Assembly (NCBI GenBank): GCA_009823505.1
Contig: VZQC01002907.1
Span: 1,843,439 to 1,907,438, forward strand
Origin: Rhizomys pruinosus
Lineage: Eukaryota > Chordata > Mammalia > Rodentia > Spalacidae
DNA length: 64,000 nucleotides
Direction of reading: 5' to 3'
In this document: positions 11,101 to 20,934 of the stretch, piece after piece
Layout of the letters: each line of letters opens with the position of its first letter
How positions within the stretch are numbered: position 1 is the stretch's first letter
Notes under the pieces: generated by a model
What the model was told of the DNA's origin: nothing
Seen by the model: the letters and a program-made list of their open reading frames with translations, nothing else
Databases searched by the model: none
Position numbers and translations under genes: made by a program

Positions 11101-11325
11101 AATTTTTTTAATTTTTTAAAATTTTATGTGTATGAATGTACTGTCTGCATGCAGGTTTGTGCACCCGTGTCGTGCAATGCCATGGAAGTCAGAAGAGGGT
11201 CTCGGATTCCCCTGGAACTGGAGTCAAAGATGGTTCTTAGCCACCATGTGGGTGCTGGGGATCGAACCCAGGTCCTCTGCAAGAGCAGTTGGTGCTCTGA
11301 ACTGCTAGGCCATCTCTCCAGCCCC
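11101..11325 (-). mobile_element. B2 SINE, minus strand, with TSD
   Basis: A complete B2: head (CTCCAGCCCC at 11316-11325 in antisense), B box (GGATCGAACCC), body and A/T-rich tail. The 12-bp TSD TTTTAAACAATT lies at 11089-11100 and 11326-11337. Good integrity suggests a fairly young insertion. Confidence 0.93.
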
Positions 11326-11412
11326 TTTTAAACAATTTAAATAAAGCCTTGCAGTCAGGGGAAGTTAGGAAGCACAAAGGTCCTAAGGCTGAAGTTCCCT
11401 TTTGGTAATTTT

Positions 11413-11953
11413 TTTTTTAATTAAATTAGTTTTTATTGATGCTTTGTGCATTTCATACATTTTTCCAATTCAGTTCAGGCTTATTTCCCTTTCCCTCCCC
11501 CCCCCACCCCACCCCATCCCAGATCATGCATTCTGCCATAACTGTCCTGCATCTTTCTCTCAGTTTTTTTTTTTTTTCATTTTTAGCTATAAGTGATAAT
11601 CCATGAGTACAAGCATCCTTCATGCAAAACCTATCTGCAGGCTGTTGTGCCCAAACACCTACAGCCCCACCATCCAGTGGGGGGTGACAGGTTGTTTGTT
11701 CAATCAAGTTGATCAAATGAGTGTCCAGACTACATTGCTGTAGTTTCACCATTCACCCCAATCGCAGCCCTTACATTCTACCACGCCCCCTCTTCCGCAG
11801 GTTGTTCCCTAGGCTTAGAAAAGGGGCACAGGTGGATGAGAGGTAAAACAGTCCACTCTCTCTGGAGCTGTTGACTTGGACTCTGGTCAATTCTGGCTGT
11901 TTCCTTTCATGGGCTGACAGTTTGTCCAGGAATAACCTTTCGATCCTGGCCTG
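11413..11953 (-). mobile_element. L1 3'-UTR-only insertion, minus strand, with 15-bp TSD
   Basis: The TSD CCTTTTGGTAATTTT lies at 11398-11412 and 11954-11968. It begins (in plus orientation) with a T-rich run and contains a C-rich segment (11494-11520), the GATCATGCATTCTGCC motif seen in other L1 3' ends here, and further antisense 3'-UTR sequence that matches 7060-7300. No ORF2 sequence is included, so the element was truncated within its 3' UTR. Confidence 0.82.
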
Positions 11954-11968
11954 CCTTTTGGTAATTTT

Positions 11969-13119
11969 GAAGAAGCCGGAGAAATCAATGTTATTGGACA
12001 ACAGAGAGAAGAGGAGAGAGGTCCCCAGAGACCAGACCTAATGGGATACTGTAGGCTCAGGGAAGGAGCTAGCCTTTCCTCTGGCTACAATAGGAGCCTT
12101 AGAATTGGATTGTGATTGAATAAGATCCCTGTGACTGCCTGTGGAGACTAGGCTACAGAGAAGAGAGGGCAGGAAAGCCACAGGGGTGGCCCAGCTGAGA
12201 GGAGATGGAACTTGGCCACACTGATCATGGGAGATGTGGTCAGATTCTGGGTTTACTTTGCAAGTGGAGTCAGCAGATGCTCTTGGAGCTTGGCTCTGGG
12301 GAGGAAGCAGGAGAAACAAACAAAGCTGTGAGTATGTGCTGGACTGTGAATCTCCGAAAAGAGACTGAAGTCCTACCCTGTGTTGCTTCAGAATGTGACA
12401 GAATTTGGAAATAGCATCTCTGCTGAGATAACTAGTTAAGATTCGATCACACAGATGACTTTTGTTCTTGTAAAAAGAGAGCCCATTGAAGACATGGACC
12501 TGGGCTGGACTCTATGTGGAGGTGTAGTAGAGACTAGTGTGATAGATCTGCAAACCCAGAACTGCTGGCTGCAGGAGACTGGGAGAGATGCATGGAACAT
12601 GTGCTTAGAAATCCTGGAGGGAACCAGTCCCACTGAGACCTCGATTGACTGGTCCTTGGCCTGTGGACCTATGACTGCTTCTGTTGGTCAGAACCAATAG
12701 TTCATGATCATTTGTTGTAGCAACCTCAGGAGCCTGGTGGAGATGGTTTGGAGCTTTAAGGACTGGGCAGGTGGATGGGCATGGCTGTCACTGGATGACA
12801 TGAGGAGACTTGGTAGAGTCTTCCATTGCAGTACTGCTTGAGTGGCTGTGGCATCTATAGATGTAGCTGTGGTGGTCAGCTTGGATTTATTCCTACAGAA
12901 CAGGCTTTGCCCATCCTGGCACTCTCTGTATTTGGGAATAGGTGATTCTTTGTTGTGTGGATCTACTCTGGATGTTACATGTGTTTGTTAGTGTCCAGGT
13001 CACTATCAATTAGATGAAATAACACCTACAGCATCCAGTCATTATAGTAAAAAATGCCTTCAACCATTGACAATGTCCACTAGGTAATATACAAAGGCTT
13101 TGGGGCTGTTTTTAACCCA
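11969..13119. other. Mostly unannotated intergenic sequence; possible ancient relic at 12480-12740
   Basis: About 12480-12740 vaguely resembles an old LTR or DNA-element relic: it has an 81-codon frame, but that frame shows no known domain. The remainder shows nothing I can name. No splice-flanked exon was apparent. Confidence 0.35.
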
Positions 13120-13124
13120 GTGTC

Positions 13125-13265
13125 TCAGGCCAAGTTGTTCATAAGCCATAAAAATTTATCACTTATAGTTTTAGAAACTAGAAAGACCAAGATCAAGGCT
13201 CAAACACTTTTCTGGTGAAGGTGACTCTCTTGTTGAAAGTTGTTATAAATGCCCCATTTAGGACA
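13125..13265 (-). repeat. Possible MaLR LTR relic, minus strand
   Basis: The stretch AAATTTATCACTTATAGTTT, followed by GAAAGACCAAGATCAAGGCT, has the antisense layout of an MLT/MST-type LTR. Very diverged, low support. Confidence 0.35.
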
Positions 13266-13299
13266 GAGCAGTCCACAGTCCTTTCTTCTCATCATTCTG

Positions 13300-13770
13300 A
13301 CTCATTCTGAGTCTCTGCATTCACTAACACTCACTGTAAGAAGGAAGCTCCCTGACCAAGACTGAGAGAGCAGCACCAGGTTCAGCATACAAATGTGAAC
13401 ACAGTCTTTTGGACATGACATGGCTATGAACTCACAGCAGTGGTGGCTATCTGCATAAGAGCTGCATAAGACCAAGCCTGATGGGGCCAGCAAGGGAGCT
13501 CAGAAGGTAAAAGCACTTGCCACCAAGCCTAAGGGCTTCAGTTCAATCAACAGAGTCCACAAGGTATAGGTAGATAACCTCTGACGTGTGTGTTGTGGTT
13601 CATGCATACCCACACATGGCTGTCCCCTCACAAAATAAATGTAACTTTATATAATAAAAAGTAAAGACTGGGCCTGGCTTCCATCATGCTTGGGGAGGGG
13701 TTCATGCTGCCCCACCCTCCTGAGATGCCAGAAGCAGTTATTGGTTGATGGAGAATGAGGAATCATATTG
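13300..13770 (+). mobile_element. Lx-type L1 3' UTR, plus strand, split by a SINE
   Basis: The segments GGACATGACATGGCTATGAA, CTCACAGCAG and, after the inserted SINE, GGGGAGGGGTTCATGCTGCC follow the rodent Lx 3'-UTR order. The inserted tRNA-derived SINE occupies about 13485-13655. The same UTR type recurs in antisense at 16905-17920 and 51940-52265. Confidence 0.75.
13485..13655 (+). mobile_element. tRNA-derived SINE (B4/ID-related head), plus strand
   Basis: GGCCAGCAAGGGAGCTCAGA, GTAAAAGCACTTGCCACCAA, then GTTCAATCAACAGAG (decayed B box), followed by a CACACATGG...AATAAATGTAA tail. It splits the Lx 3' UTR. Subfamily not assigned. Confidence 0.65.
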
Positions 13771-13837
13771 CTTAGTGGTTTAGTAAACAGCTCCCCACGT
13801 ACTCTCAAGCAAGCAGTCTTAATTAAATGCACTGAGT

Positions 13838-13920
13838 CAGAAAAAAAAAAAAAACAAAGAAAGGAGCGATGGAGGAATGAGAGGAAGGAGGGAGAGAAGG
13901 AGGGGGAAGGGAGGAGAACT
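13838..13920 (+). repeat. Purine-rich tract after an A run
   Basis: An A run (13841-13854) followed by ~65 bp that is almost all G/A, built from AAGG/GGAG units. It may be the tail of the Lx element to its left expanded by slippage. Confidence 0.7.
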
Positions 13921-14164
13921 TGGCCTCTGCCTCTAGGAAAGGAGAACAGGTTTCCTCTGTTCTCTTCCACAGGAAAATAATCCACCCATAGGGACCGAAC
14001 ACTCATGACCTGGTCAGTTCCCAAACACTGCTTCTTAATATCACCACAGTGAGGTTTTAGAGGACATAAAAACAGTCAGATCATAGCAGGGAACAAATTG
14101 CCTTTCATTAAGAACCCCTGCTCTAGAAAAACTCCCAGAAGCCTGAACTCACAAGACTCGGATG

Positions 14165-14400
14165 TTCTCAGACCCTTTCCTGGATTTCCCAGCTCTCTTA
14201 CTGTGTCACTCCAGTTCTCTCCTAAGCCTGTCTTCAGCCTCAGCCACTTCATCCCCTCTGGTCAGACAATATCTGTTCATTCTAGGGTGGAAACTCCATG
14301 AGAGCAAGAGATTGTAGCAGTCTTTCTTCCAAATGTATCTTTCATGTCCAGAACTGCACCTGGCACACATAAATGTGCTTCATAAACACTCACTGAACGA
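14165..14400 (+). repeat. L2 3'-end relic, plus strand
   Basis: The segments TGGAAACTCCATGAGAGCAA, then GAACTGCACCTGGCACACAT and CTTCATAAACACTCACTGAA follow the L2 3'-end order. No coding content. Confidence 0.7.
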
Positions 14401-14439
14401 CTGCATGGGTTCAAATCTCCATTTACTAAGCACTTTCAT

Positions 14440-14600
14440 GTGACAGGAAGTCTATATATATTATTAATAACCTTCCAAGTGCATTCATTACTGCTTCTAT
14501 TTCTTTCCTTTGAGGAAATCAGAGTTCAGAGTGTTTAACTATCTTACCTGATATAATGCAGCTGAATAGTGACAGACCCAGTGTCAGGTCTTCTTGACTC
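14440..14600 (-). repeat. MIR relic, minus strand
   Basis: Antisense MIR order: AAGCACTTTCATGTGACAGG, AATAACCTTCCAAG, CTTTGAGGAAATCAGAGTTC, then TCTTACCTGATATAATGCAG. Diverged. Confidence 0.6.
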
Positions 14601-15035
14601 TTAAGTCACTCACTGTCTTCATTGCCTCTTTTATTTTTGCATGTTTCTTCTCCCACTATGAAAGTAGTTGTTGTGACACACATGACAAAGCAACTTTTGG
14701 GACCATTATATCCCTGGTCTCTGAGCCAAACAATCTGGTCCTTTAGGATAGATGTGGGTATCAGAAAGATATTCTCAATGGGATAGAAAGGGCCCTGGGA
14801 CTCGGGGTCTCCCAGGGAAGCTCTGGATCCCATGGCATTCAACAGAGTTTGTTTGCTAAATGAGGATGAGAGAGGGCTGGGTCTCAAGGTTGTCAGGAAG
14901 GTTCAATAGGAAGATGCTGGGACCGACATGCTGTGCTGGAGCTCAGGTATGTCCTGCCTGGTTTATTTTGGGGATCTCTTCAGCTGATTCTGAGGTGCTT
15001 TTTTTGAGTCATCTGGGTTTCGTAAAGTTATTTCT
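14601..15035. other. No feature recognised
   Basis: Mixed composition. A 93-codon minus frame (14606-14887) has no recognisable domain, and I see no repeat signature. Confidence 0.4.
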
Positions 15036-15039
15036 TTGA

Positions 15040-15345
15040 GGGCTGGGATGGTAGTTCACTTGGTAAAGTGCCTGCTGGGCAAGCACGGGGCCCCAGCACT
15101 ATGTAAAAAGCTGGGTATGGTGGTTAGGCTTGCAACCCCTGTTTTGTGGAGTGGGTCCCTGGAGCTCACCAGCCAGCCTGGCTCTCCTAATCAGTGAGCC
15201 CCAGGGTCCAGTGAAAGCCTGCCTCAAAAACAAGGTCGAAGGCTCCTGAGGAATGATACTGAACATTGATCTCCAGTCTCCATACCTACGTGCACACACA
15301 TGGGCCTGTGCAGACACAAACACGCACACAAGCAATTATTATTAT
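15040..15345 (+). mobile_element. B4-type SINE (ID head fused to B1-like body), plus strand
   Basis: The ID-like head (GGGCTGGGATGGTAGTTCAC...GCAAGCACGG) leads into a B1-like body (AAAGCTGGGTATGGTGGTTA... CTCACCAGCCAGCCTGGCTC) and a CACACA-rich tail. This ID+B1 fusion layout is typical of rodent B4. Confidence 0.8.
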
Positions 15346-15349
15346 AATC

Positions 15350-15622
15350 TTAAAATATTCATTTATTTTTATTTTATGGTATGAGTGTATTGCTTACGTG
15401 TAGGTAGGTGACCCATGCGTACAATGCCTGCAGCGATCAGAAGACAGCATCAAATCCCTTAGGACTGGAGTTAGACTATTGTTAGTCTAACTGGTTATCA
15501 AATCCCTTAGGACTGGAGTTAGACTATTGTTAGTCTAACCACCTTGTGGGTGCTGGGAATCAAACCCAAGGCTTCTGTAAGAACAGTCAGCGCTCTTAAC
15601 ACTGAACCGTCTCTCCAGCCTC
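15350..15622 (-). mobile_element. B2 SINE, minus strand, with 48-bp internal tandem duplication
   Basis: A full B2 in antisense. Its body contains a near-perfect 48-bp direct duplication (15449-15496 and 15497-15540, the last few bases incomplete) starting ATCAAATCCCTTAGGACTGG. The unit itself holds a small palindrome (TTAGACTA...TAGTCTAA). Confidence 0.9.
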
Positions 15623-15692
15623 ACAAACAATTATTTTTGAATTACATAAGTAGCCATAACTATATTATTCTTTTAAAACTTATAGCATTTTA

Positions 15693-16275
15693 GGGCTGGC
15701 CAGATTGCTCAGTGGGTAAAGGAACTTACTGCCAATCCTGAAGAACCGAGTTTGATCCCTAGTAGCTTTGTAGTGAAAGGAGAGAACAGACGTATACAGT
15801 TTGTCCTCTGACCTTGAAGTAACAGAAGAAAACCTGCATCCTGTCCCGGGCCAGTCCTGACTCTAGGTTATGCCAGCTTTGGCATTCTGCCCAGCCACTA
15901 GCCTTCCCCAGCAACACATTCAGGGCTTTTCATGACCCTGATTATGGTCTAGAAATATAACCAAAACAACTGCTAAAGTACAGCGAAAATAACTACTGCA
16001 GCAAGGTCTCTCTGACCTCCATCTGGTCTAAACTGTTATTATGAATATGTGGGTTTTGCCTTTATAAATTCTATACCTCTGAGCTTCAGCACTGAGAGGA
16101 TTACGAAGGTGCTAGCCGCTCTCGGTCACACACTTATCAATGATCAAAAAAGGACTCTTTTCCCTTTTAATTGTCTTATGTTTCTGGTGGAGATCTGTAA
16201 TTCTCTCGCCTGAGTATAACAATCTCCCTCCATATATGCACCATGGCACACACACATAGTAAATGAATGTAATTT
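15693..16275 (+). mobile_element. tRNA-derived SINE interrupted by an LTR, plus strand
   Basis: The head and middle (about 15693-15814: GGGCTGGCCAGATTGCTCAG to TGTCCTCTGACC) and the tail (about 16226-16275: CCATATATGCACCATGGCAC...AATGAATGTAA) belong to one SINE of the type at 13485-13655. A ~407-bp LTR-like insert separates them. Confidence 0.7.
15815..16221 (+). mobile_element. Solo LTR of an endogenous retrovirus, inserted in a SINE
   Basis: The insert runs TG...CA (15815-16221). It has a TATA-like TTTATAAATTC at about 16061-16072 and LTR-like downstream sequence with a TCTCTCGCCTGAGT stretch near its 3' end. Candidate 4-bp flanks are ACCT (15811-15814) and ATCT (16222-16225), differing by one base. 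There is no internal coding region. Strand is taken from the TATA-to-3'-end order. Confidence 0.6.
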
Positions 16276-16486
16276 ATTTGTTTTTATTCTATGTGTATGA
16301 GTGTATTTCCTGCATGTATGTAAGTGCACTTGTGTCATGCCCATGGAGGTCAAAAGGGAGGGTCAAATTCCCCTGGAACTGGAATTGCAGATGGTTGTTA
16401 CCATATGTTTGCTAGGATTTGAACCCCAGTCTTCTGCAAGAGCAGCCAGTGCTCTTAACCACTGAGTGATCTCTCCAGCCCCACAG
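16276..16486 (-). mobile_element. B2 SINE, minus strand
   Basis: A diverged full B2 in antisense. A 9-bp flanking repeat, ATGTAATTT at 16267-16275 versus ATGTAGTTT at 16487-16495, is the probable TSD. Confidence 0.88.
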
Positions 16487-16512
16487 ATGTAGTTTTTAAA
16501 AATCATAGCACG

Positions 16513-16862
16513 GGGGGCTGGAGAGATGGCCTAGCGGTTAAGAGCGCCGACCGCTCTTGCAGAGGACCCGGGTTCGATCCCCAGCACCCACATGGCGGCT
16601 GAGAACCGTCCAAAACTCCTATTCCAGGAGAACTCCAGTTCCAGGGGAATCCGAGACCCTCTTCTGACCTCCGTGGCATTGCACGACACGGGTGCACAGA
16701 CCTGCATGCAGACAGTACATTCATACNACTCCAGGAGAACTCCAGCTCCAGGGGAATCCGACGCCCACTTCTGACCTCCGCGGCATTGCACGACACGGGT
16801 GCACAGACTTGCATGCAGACAATACATTCGTACACATACAGAAATAAATAAAAAATTAATAA
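16513..16862 (+). mobile_element. Young B2 SINE with duplicated 3' half and an N at the joint, plus strand
   Basis: A perfect 15-bp TSD (AAAAATCATAGCACG at 16498-16512 and 16863-16877) flanks a B2 with intact A/B-box head. The 3' half appears twice, before and after a single N at 16727: both copies carry CAGGAGAACTCCAG and GCATTGCACGACACGGGTGC. Total length is ~350 bp against ~230 for its relatives. The N suggests an assembly joint, so the duplication may be artefactual. Confidence 0.93.
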
Positions 16863-16904
16863 AAAAAATCATAGCACGATAAATAAAGCCAAATACCATT
16901 TTCT

Positions 16905-18437
16905 CTTTTTTAAGAAATACTTGTATTCATTTGAGAATTTCACACAATGTAGTTTGATCATATTCAACCCCCTGCCCTCTCCATCCCCATCTTATTCACC
17001 TACCACTGACTTCATTGTCCTTGTATTTGTATTTTATGCATAAGAGTATTTTGCCTTCATGTAGGTAGGTGCATCTGTCTGATGCAATGCCTGTGGAGGT
17101 CAGAAGAGGGCTCGAGAGCCCCTGCAACTGGAGTGATGGATGGTTGTTAGCTGCCATGAGAGTGCTGGGAACCAAATCCAGGTCCCCTGCAGGAGCAGCC
17201 AGTGCTCTTAACCACTGAGCCATCTCTGTAGTTCCTATTCTTTTTAAAGGCCTATAAAGTCTAATCTGTGTTTTCTAAGTGCTCTTGGTGGTGAGATACT
17301 TGGAGTCTAGTCAACCTACTAGGTATCCAACCAACAAGGAAAGCTGACTCTCCCTCTCCCAGCATCCATCACTTGCCAACAGGCCCTCAGCTCAGAAGTT
17401 CATCTCCTCCATCCATGACTGGCCTTGTCTAGCTTGGGTTTGCACAGGTGTTGTGCATGCTGACATACATGCTGTGGGTTCATACATGCCACTGCCCTAT
17501 GGTATCCAGACAACACAGATTCCTTGTCCTCTGGCTCTTACAATCTTTCTGTTCCCTTTTCCACAATGATTCCTTAGCCTTGGGAAGGGACAGTGTGACA
17601 TAGGTGTCTCATTTAGGGCTGGTCACTCTGAAGATTCTTATTCTTTGCATGATCACTTTTTGTGGATTTCATTGTTAACTGCTATTTGCTGAAAGAGGAT
17701 GCTTCTTTAGAGAGAGTTGAGAGATGCATTTATCTACAGGTATAACAATAAGTTATCATCAGTTTAATATCACGTCTTTTTAGCAGAATGGTAACAGTAG
17801 TTCTCCCTTATGGCCTGTGACCTGTCTAGCCAGAGGTTCTTGGCCCTGGTAAGTGTCAAACATGGACTACATCTTGTAGAGTAGGCCTTCTAACACTTAA
17901 GTCCTTTTGAAACAGTCATATGGAGATTAACTATACAAATGTCTTTCAATAAATACATGTACAATATGAAAAGAATTTAAACGTAGTTACCCTATAACAG
18001 GGGTTCAATAGCCCTAACAGACACTACAGGCTAGAAAATGTAAAGGCCAGTGCTAGGAATGGAGTTGCTATTTTGGAGTTGTTGACCAGAGAGATCCTAT
18101 AGGTCCTCAAACAATACTTGTTATTGCCACTGCACCTGGTTACTTCATGGAACTCAATGGTAAGACCCCATTGTTGAAGGCTCTATATACTTGAGTCAGA
18201 GAACAAATAAGGAGAAATCAAGCTGGTGCTGACCCTGAAGCTACGTCTCTAGTGGCTAGCTTTCATAGTACTAGAAGGTGCTATGTGCATTACTGGCAGA
18301 GAAAAGTAATCACCAACCTTACCCAGTTGTGAACCCTGTGAGCCACAATAACAGCAGGCTTGGGAAAATATGCTCAGTGGTGCAATAGTGACTCAGATGT
18401 CATGGGAGTAACCAATCACCTTCTAATTGGCTTTAAA
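16905..18437. mobile_element. Twin-primed (5'-inverted) Lx-type L1 3' UTR with nested B2
   Basis: Positions about 16905-17920 read as antisense Lx 3' UTR (poly-T side, GATCATATTCAACCCCCTGC, CCCATTTAGG-type segments, CTACATCTTGTAGAGTAGGCC). Positions about 17990-18437 read as sense Lx 3' UTR (CAATGGTAAGACCCCATTGT, AAATCAAGCTGGTGCTGACC, TTCTAATTGGCTTTAAACCC). The sense piece ends about where the antisense piece begins in the UTR, as twin priming predicts. A B2 (about 17010-17234, minus) interrupts the antisense half. TSD not resolved. Confidence 0.75.
17010..17234 (-). mobile_element. B2 SINE, minus strand, inside Lx 3' UTR
   Basis: A full antisense B2 with head, body and A/T-rich tail; somewhat diverged. 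It is flanked on both sides by the same Lx 3' UTR. Confidence 0.88.
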
Positions 18438-18659
18438 CCCAAGCATTATTTTGACTTTCTCCTCAGTTCTTTCTTATCTTACCTCCTTCCTTTGGAGTGT
18501 ATCCTTCCATATCATTTTCTACATTGTAACAAAAGCCTCTATAGAAAGTATGTAATATTATTTCAGATGTGTTCATATTTGAGTAGGCAAACATAAATCT
18601 ATCACGTTGAATGCACCACTTTCAACTCATGTTCATCTTAATTCAAGGCAAACAATGTT

Positions 18660-18865
18660 GTCAAATCCCATGAAGTATATGGTGGTTTGGAGCTAGCAGG
18701 CTTGAGTTTCATTGCCTGTGTGCTCTGGTGTTCCCAGGCAGCTTATTTAAGCTTGTGACACTTGAGTGGCTCTGTGAGGACAGAGAAGATACACAAGAAC
18801 TGTCATAAGGATAAAACAGCTTACTGTGTGCATGCACTTAAGAGAGTTCCTAGAACATTCTGACC
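18660..18865 (+). repeat. MIR relic, plus strand
   Basis: MIR order GAGCTAGCAGGCTTGAGTTT...GGCTCTGTGAGGAC...AAACAGCTTACTGTGTG. Diverged. Confidence 0.5.
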
Positions 18866-18879
18866 TTGGATAAGTATGC

Positions 18880-19120
18880 ATATGTGGTCCCTTGCTGTTG
18901 TTGTATTCCAACAGTGTACTTTGATGATGTCTATCATATGGTTTTTCATATTTTGGCTGCTATAAGCAGCTCCATGTGGAAAGGTTCTGAGTATGGTCAT
19001 TGTATGTATCCACCTGCCTTTTTTTATCCTCAAGGATGGATGCCAGGAAGAGAAATTTCTGTGCCTTAGGGTGCATGCATTTTTAAGTTTTCCAACAGCC
19101 CTCTAGAGGAGCAGAACCAG
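18880..19120 (-). mobile_element. Ancient L1 (L1M-type) 3' region, minus strand
   Basis: Antisense L1M pattern: TTTTGGCTGCTATAAGCAGC, ATGGATGCCAGGAAGAGAAA, then TTTTCCAACAGCCCT. The ORF2 end is present in fragments only. Confidence 0.6.
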
Positions 19121-20395
19121 GGCACAGTGCCTTATCAGTGGGAGTGTGAAGCCCAGAGCCTATATGGTTGGAGCCACCTTTCTGGATGCTGAACCTACTT
19201 CTCCCAAGCTCATCATGACATTTGCTTTCAGAGCTCACTTGACATCTGTAGCTGTTCCCCTCTTCAATATTCAGGCTTTGTGTCCTCAAGCAGTCCCTGG
19301 CTACTGTCTTCCTTTCTGACCATTATTTAATGCAGCCAAATGTTTTTGGAATCCTGGGTAATAATGACAGACATGTGCAGAATGGAATGTTGGACTGGAG
19401 GTGCTGAATGTAGCTTTTATTTGGAGACTCTGGCATGATTTCAGCCTGAAATTGAGCATTTTGCACTGGGCCTAAATTGCCTCAATTGCACCTGGCGTGC
19501 TGCGTGGACGTGGCACAGCATACACAGGTGGAGTGGTTTTTTTTTTTTTTTTTAGGAAGAGGACAGCCAGGCTTCTCCAGCCTAAGAAGCCAGGCACCAG
19601 CTCCCTGGGGGCAGCAAAAAAAATTGTAAAATCCATCTTTGGCCTTCAAACTGCATTTTTCAAACCCTGTGGACATCAGCTAAAGGAACTTCTCTTGATT
19701 ACTTTACAGATGTAATTCCTCAACACGCAAAAGGGGAATTTAGTCATTTACAGCCTATACTGGCCATCTTAAAACCCACTCCATCTATTTATCATTATTG
19801 CCACAGTATTTTGGGAGAAATTTAATATTTGCAAAACAGAACTTGAGAGATTCTCTTAAAAATCGAACAACCCTCTCCCTGCTGGGGAAGATGGATTTCC
19901 CACCGCCTTGAGTTTTCTGACCCATGGTCCTGCACCCTTCACCCCTCCCCATGATTACTATATTTAGTCAACTATTGACTTGGGGAACAATTTTGCTCCC
20001 TTTGCTTTCTCTGCCTGAAAAATAAATAAATAAAAGAAAAGCTTTGAAGTACATTTCTGGCATGATGCTTTCATTCAAGTGCTAATGTGAGAGTGAGGAA
20101 AAGCTTGCACACTAAATATTTACATTAAAATGGAAATATGTAATCGATTTTTCCAATAAGGCTTTTATTCCCGTTTAAAAATATACCTCAAGAGGCTGAA
20201 AACAATACAAAACAAAATCACCATCTTTAAATAATATCAGCTGAGGCAGCAGCTTCTGGTGAGTTACAGCTCAAAGCAGGTATGGAGATAATTGTTTCCA
20301 ATAACACATCAGTGTGCTGTTGTCTCTGTTACAATAAAAAAAAAAGGAGAATTTATTTCTTAGCTAAGCACGGGACTATTATAATCTCTGGCTTT
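19121..20395. other. Unassigned sequence with homopolymer patches
   Basis: Contains a T16 run (about 19538-19554), an A/T-rich patch at 20020-20040 and an A run at 20335-20344. I recognise no repeat family or exon. Frames here (for example 19497-19715) run through the T tract. Confidence 0.4.
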
Positions 20396-20399
20396 TGCG

Positions 20400-20900
20400 T
20401 TTTCCATCTCTGTGACAAATATCAGAGAAAACAGCTTAAAAGGAGGAAAGATTTATTGGGGCTATGATTTCAGTCTGTGGTCCAGCTTGCTCCATTGCTG
20501 AGCGCCTGAGAGCCAAGTTGTTGATGTCATAGTGGGGAGATAGAAGACGAAGAGGGAGAGGAAGAGGAAGAAGAAGAGGAGGAGGAGGAGGAACAGAGTA
20601 AAAGAGAGACAGAGACTGAGAGACAGAGGCAAAGAGAAAGAGAGACAGAGAGAAAGGGAGACAGAAATAGAAAAATATAAAGAGACGAAAAGAGAAAGGG
20701 AGACAGAGAGATAGAAAGACAGTGACAGAGAGACACAGCCCATAGGACATGTCCTCCAGTGACCTGCTGCCTCCAGCTAGGCTCTACCTTGAAGTTTCCA
20801 ACACCTCTCAAAGTAGCACCAGCAACAGGGAACCAAGCTTCCAGCACAATACATGAGCCAGTGGGGGGCGGGGTCTTTCATATTCAAACCATAACAGCAA
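20400..20900 (-). mobile_element. MLT1-like MaLR LTR, minus strand, with expanded purine tract
   Basis: Outer parts match an antisense MaLR LTR: AAAGATTTATTGGGGCTATG at the left, and CATGTCCTCCAGTGACCTGC, AGGGAACCAAGCTTCC, TTCATATTCAAACCATAACA at the right. The middle (20530-20735) has grown into a GA-rich tract. The corresponding region of such LTRs is already CT-rich on the sense strand. Confidence 0.6.
20530..20735 (+). repeat. Imperfect polypurine microsatellite, ~200 bp
   Basis: GGA/GAA triplets (20548-20595) pass into AGAGAC/AGAGAA hexamers (20598-20735). Almost every base is G or A apart from regular C positions. The three long minus-strand frames here encode only Ser/Leu/Phe-rich low-complexity peptides. 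Confidence 0.9.
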
Positions 20901-20934
20901 TTTTTCTAACCATGTTACATTCTGGACAATTTGT

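Noticed and set aside
12455..12700. 81-codon plus frame as a small gene or exon
   Set aside because: No domain or convincing splice sites; the region loosely resembles an old repeat relic.
16511..16600. tRNA gene suggested by the A/B-box-like head (GGTTCGATCCC)
   Set aside because: This is the tRNA-derived head of a B2 SINE; no cloverleaf with proper acceptor stem, and the same head recurs in all B2 copies.
20436..20847. Three overlapping 93-106-codon minus-strand frames, Ser/Leu/Phe rich
   Set aside because: They are translations of the polypurine/polypyrimidine microsatellite; frame overlap and composition show no protein selection.
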